64,000 bases of DNA from Diploscapter coronatus (lineage: Eukaryota > Nematoda > Chromadorea > Rhabditida > Rhabditidae), in the NCBI GenBank assembly GCA_964036155.1, contig OZ038422.1, positions 8,083,201 to 8,147,200 on the forward strand, written 5' to 3'. The notes beneath the pieces are model-generated. The model saw only the letters and a program-made list of their open reading frames with translations, had not been told where the DNA came from and did not search any database. Made by a program: the position numbers and the translations under genes. Positions within the stretch are counted from its first letter, which is position 1, and every line of letters starts with the position of its first letter. Positions 60,401 to 64,000 of the stretch are shown here, piece after piece.

Positions 60401-61862
60401 GCACGAAATTTCTTGTAGAGATTTTTAAATGCAGCTCCCTTTAAAACTGACCTGTCTTTACGTTTCGGTAAACTCTTTCAAGCAGAAGCCAATTACATTG
60501 TGTTGATTTTGTATTTCTTCATAATGTAAAAGTCTCGCTTTAAATTAAAATGATAAGGATATTTTATTCAGCAGTAAATTACGATTTGATTCTCTACTTT
60601 GATACACTTGAAGAGATAAAAGGGGTTCTCCAAATAATATTTTGAAATTTGTATATTTTATTAATTTAGTATGTTTACAGAAGAACACGGGCGACACGCG
60701 CGAGTCTTCATCGATCTACGTGTCTTCGCACCTGCTGGAAGAACACGCAAAACTCGCCATTTACGATCCGAAAGTGGCCGAGAAGCAGATCAGGATGGAG
60801 TTGGGCAATAATGTCGACAGACAGATTGGTAGGGTTCAGACTTTTTCTTTATTATTTAAAAAAATAAAATACGATTGTTTGGTAAAAAAATGAACAATTA
60901 TCAAAGTTTTCAATATGTTTGATCAATTCTTCAAGTGCAGGACAAAATCTCCCGAATTCTATTTGTACAAGAGCATTTTGTAATCGCGAAAAAAAAACTA
61001 TTTTTAGTTGAAAAGCTGGTGACGGTTTGCGCCGATCCATACGAAGCGGCCGCTGGAGCTCATGCCATCGTCGTTCTCACTGAATGGGATGAATTCAAGG
61101 TTATAAAAAAATTAGCTACTTGTTTTTTTTGTATAAATCATTCAAATATAACTTTCTTAAAACATACATTTTTTCAAACCAAAAATTATTTTTAGGAGCT
61201 GGACTACAGTCGCATCTACTCCTCGATGCAGCACCCCGCAGCGATTTTCGACGGCCGTCTGATCCTCGACCAGCCCGTCCTCAGGGACATCGGATTCCGC
61301 ACTTTCTCTATCGGAACTGCGCCTGATCAGGTATACATTTACTAATCTCAATCTATACTAGCATTATTATCTGATAGTTGAAGAAGAAATCTTATTTTGG
61401 CGTTGATATTGAGAAAAGGTAGCGATTTTTTAAAATCTAATATTCATTTTTCCTCTTTGAAATATACAATACTTATTTTCGCGAAAACTAGCAAAAATTA
61501 GTTAATTGATAAAAATGAAACTGATATGTTTCGAATGTGATTTACTTGTTCTACTTATTCCCGGAAGTTTCAACTATTTGGAGCTTTTCTAGTTTCTGAG
61601 ATTTTGATTTTTTTAAATTTGTACATTTCGCAAGGTCATGTGAATGGAATATTTTCTTTATTATTCTTGATATTTTCCATTAAAAATGCATAGAAAGATA
61701 CTGGCTATTTAATTGATCCTGTGAATTTGTGCAAATTTCTCCGAATCTTCGAATACCTCTACGAATAATTCGTTTCTTTCTTCAATTGGTAAATTCCTTT
61801 GAAAACTTTATTCGGAGTAATTTCAGGCCTACAATCTGTTCGGCTCTTCTGGATGCTGCTAA
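57494..61862 (+). CDS. sqv-4: UDP-glucose 6-dehydrogenase
   Basis: Fifteen exons (57494-57505, 57777-57860, 58021-58127, 58375-58474, 58515-58586, 58700-58798, 58935-59027, 59272-59376, 59584-59731, 60054-60148, 60286-60396, 60681-60828, 61008-61099, 61196-61330, 61827-61862) give 478 residues with all phases consistent; the C. elegans enzyme is about 481. It oxidises UDP-glucose to UDP-glucuronate with NAD, supplying glycosaminoglycan synthesis. Visible: Rossmann loop GAGYVGGP (12-19), [28 protein letters not shown], and catalytic Cys279 in [10 protein letters not shown], then [15 protein letters not shown] and the C-terminal domain GRLILDQ. Only MFSK precedes the conserved start, so the ATG is plausible but short. 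The last residues are SSGCC. Intron 58475-58514 is 40 bases. Confidence 0.96.
60154..60177. repeat. 24-base T tract after a sqv-4 splice donor
   Basis: The run starts five bases after the exon 10 boundary (donor GTTGG). Confidence 0.85.
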
Positions 61863-62392
61863 TTGCGATTTTTACCAACAAACTTCAATATGCAAGTCCA
61901 CCTTTACATTTTCATCAATAATTTTCGATTTCTGATGAACATTTTCAAGTTTCACTTTTTGCATTCGCAATTCTTTTTACACTTTGGCAAATTTTATGAG
62001 AAGAACTCTAAAGATTTTCGGGTTTTCATAAATTTCTATGGAAAATCTCTTTACTTATTTATTTCTTGGGGTGAGAGTACTTATTCTATGTTTCACTTGC
62101 CGAAAATTGCAATAATTTATCTACTTTTCATAACTTTCAAAACCTTAAATATGATTTTGGCTCATAATATTTTCTTTTCATTTCGTCATGAAATCACCAT
62201 TTATTGCCTTATTTCTTCCTATGTTTTATCGACTTTCTAAGATTTGATATAATTTATTATCTGAAGGGAGATTACGAAATTTCAAATAAACTACGATTTC
62301 TATAATTTGACACTCAAATTACACGAAGATATGAGTTGAAAAATATTACCCGATAAAATATTTGAAGGTAAAAGTTGTTTCTGGCTTTCTGA
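61863..62392. other. Intergenic region, convergent genes
   Basis: AT-rich spacer between sqv-4 (+) and the RMD gene (-). A minus-strand AATAAA lies near 62253-62258. No gene seen. Confidence 0.6.
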
Positions 62393-64000
62393 CTAAACTC
62401 TGTATGAGGTCGACAGCTCTTCGTCCTTCACACCGGCTTTCTTCAGGTTTATGTAAGCCTGAACATTTTTTGGGCTTATAAATACGGCACACAAATCACT
62501 GACTATTTAATGAGGTATGTTTAAAAGATTTTAGGGGAAATGTCTCACTAGCTCTAGCAATTCTCAAAATCAACATATCAATGCTGCTTGATGCATACAA
62601 TTAATAGCTTTCCTTAATCACGATTTTCATAAATAAACTCCAACCTTATTGTGATAAGTCAGATCATCGGCAGTGACCATCCTCATCATAAAGCACTTCT
62701 TATAATATTCCAGAGCCTCGGCCGTCTTGCCCAATCGACTGTAGACTTCCGCGATGTAGAACAGATTCGCGGAGTAGAAATCGGGCTGAAAGTAACCAGT
62801 TTTGTAAGCTAACATCAAACACGCTTCTGGTAACGAGTGCTAAAGAGATGTAATTTTAAAATTTTGCCAGAAAAAAATTACGAACATCATTGTTTTTACT
62901 CGTTTTCATTTCGAAGGTTTTTTGAAAGGAACACAATTGGTGGATATAGAAAAATGCAACAAGAGCCTGAAAGGCTTCGCATATTAAGCCTGGAAAATAG
63001 CCTTTTCTCTGAATGAATCATGATTTGCAGAAAACTCACATCCATTTTCTCGGCCATCATGAAGTAGTGGAGAGCCTGCTCGTAGGTCGAATTGGGAACC
63101 ATTCCATAGATGGTCTGAGCGGCCATTCGAGTCAGCGTACTCATGTCTGCGAACGAGAAATGCCATACTCCTAAGAAATAAATGTTTCAGCAAAATTATG
63201 ACTTTTTGAATAGTCCATCCTCTGTTCCGTAATCATGGTTTCTGATACAGGGTTAAGGGTAGGGGTTGGCAGGCTATATGTTGTTCTATTGTGATAAGCT
63301 CATCGAGTAGGAGTTTTGGCCCTTGACTACCTGACCCTACACTAGCCTAACCTAATCACAGGAAAGATGAACTATTCAAAAAAGTCCAAAATTATATAAG
63401 AAATAGCGAATTTTCTAAGCTGATACATTGAAAATTCAGTTCAACAATAAAAATAAATTGCTCAGATTTTTTAATCTTTGAACCCTGTTTTTAACCTCAC
63501 GAACCGAATAATGTATCTTTTAGAGATGAAAAAGGCATGCCATTTTCGTCTCGATGTAACACTTTCTCGCTTCATACGCATACGGTTAACCGTGGTTCAA
63601 TTCAAGAAATTTCCGCCTAGAAAAGTTTAATTTTCGTAAAGGTAGATTCAATGAGTTATTATGAATAGTAAAAATGAATGCAATATTCGAAATTTGGCAT
63701 TTATTTGAAATCTACCGAGAATGTGCCAAGTGGTTGCATCCTTTCCGTCGATTTCGAGGGCCCTTTCGAGGTGCTTCTTCACCGTGTTCGAGTTCGCGAT
63801 TCGCGCCTTCGAGCCCTCGATCTCCCCGATGTAGTCCAGCAGAATCGCGTACCTGAAATCGACAGAATAAGTTTCAAAAAATACTTTTTTTTTTTTTTAA
63901 ATTGCATAAATTTCGATTAATTTTACAATTCTCGGTTGAAAATGTTCCGAATTGCGACAAGTTGCATGCCCACTGAACTATTAAAATCAGCTTTAATCTT
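62393..64000 (-). CDS. Regulator of microtubule dynamics (RMD/FAM82)-like TPR protein, 5' partial
   Basis: Four exons in transcript order are inside the window: 63716-63852, 63040-63170, 62645-62785, 62393-62458. Phases agree and the end is STSYRV-stop. The RMD family signature is clear: KKHLERALEIDGKDATTWHI, LGVWHFSFADMSTLTRMAAQ, IYGMVPNSTYEQALHYFMMA, then PDFYSANLFYIAEVYSRLGK and TAEALEYYKKCF, which are TPR-like helices. Worm RMD-1 associates with spindle microtubules, and human RMDN proteins with mitochondria and spindle. Which worm paralogue this is cannot be said without the N-terminus, which lies beyond the right edge. Its intron 63171-63715 holds a small transposon-like element. Confidence 0.85.
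63200..63386. mobile_element. Palindromic MITE with 9-base target duplication
   Basis: A 187-base element, ends GACTTTTTGAATAG and CTATTCAAAAAAGTC (inverted, one base length difference), with similarity continuing about 35 bases inward. It is flanked by exact copies of CAAAATTAT at 63191-63199 and 63387-63395. A 9-base duplication is typical of Mutator-like elements. No coding capacity. It lies inside an RMD intron, starting about 30 bases from the exon border on the 5'-coordinate side. Confidence 0.8.

Noticed and set aside
63235..63350. Telomere-like G-rich words (GGGTTAAGGGTAGGGG)
   Set aside because: Not a tandem TTAGGC array; lies inside the small terminal-repeat element.

Overview
This is nuclear DNA from a nematode, most likely a rhabditid close enough to Caenorhabditis to share gene content and some gene order. 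The evidence is AT-rich non-coding DNA, many short introns (most at least 40 bases) ending in TTTCAG, splice acceptors a few bases upstream of several start codons (the signature of spliced-leader trans-splicing), and worm gene families: an OAC-type acyltransferase, a ShK mini-protein, SQV-4, MDT-1.1/SOP-3, CCPP-1 and a gliomedin-like collagen/olfactomedin protein. mrpl-9 next to rpn-10 matches my recollection of the C. elegans B0205 cluster. Species was not assigned. Exon borders were read by eye and checked only by frame continuity.

Layout. 1-920 (+): 3' end of an OAC-type acyltransferase. 2224-4309 (-): alpha-1,3-fucosyltransferase, one expected exon not visible. 7144-7484 (+): 63-residue secreted ShK protein. 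8232-16111 (+): mrpl-9, rpn-10 and a NOL7/Utp16-like nucleolar protein, operon-like. 16875-31767 (-): 29-exon ccpp-1 (tubulin deglutamylase), preceded on the same strand (32180-34356) by a KGD4/YMR31-like mitochondrial gene. 35085-47936 (+): 34-exon Mediator subunit MED1 (about 1,484 residues). 48517-49591 (+): DUF167/YggU-family gene. 49998-54786 (+): collagen plus olfactomedin membrane protein. 57494-61862 (+): UDP-glucose 6-dehydrogenase sqv-4. 62393 to beyond 64000 (-): TPR protein of the RMD family.

How the genes relate. Most are housekeeping genes with no joint pathway: mitochondrial translation (mrpl-9), 2-oxoglutarate dehydrogenase assembly (KGD4-like), proteasome ubiquitin reception (rpn-10), transcription (MED1), microtubule modification and dynamics (ccpp-1, RMD). 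sqv-4 and the fucosyltransferase both act on glycans. No tRNA, rRNA, CRISPR array, viral gene or intact transposase was recognised. Mobile DNA is limited to small non-autonomous elements inside introns.

The most unusual signals are a 9-base word, GAAACATAT, repeated about 20 times on both strands and only in non-coding DNA; an apparent 20-base intron in the NOL7-like gene; two neighbouring terminal-inverted-repeat elements in MED1 introns, one with Tc1/mariner-type ends; and a 187-base element with 9-base target duplications in the RMD gene.
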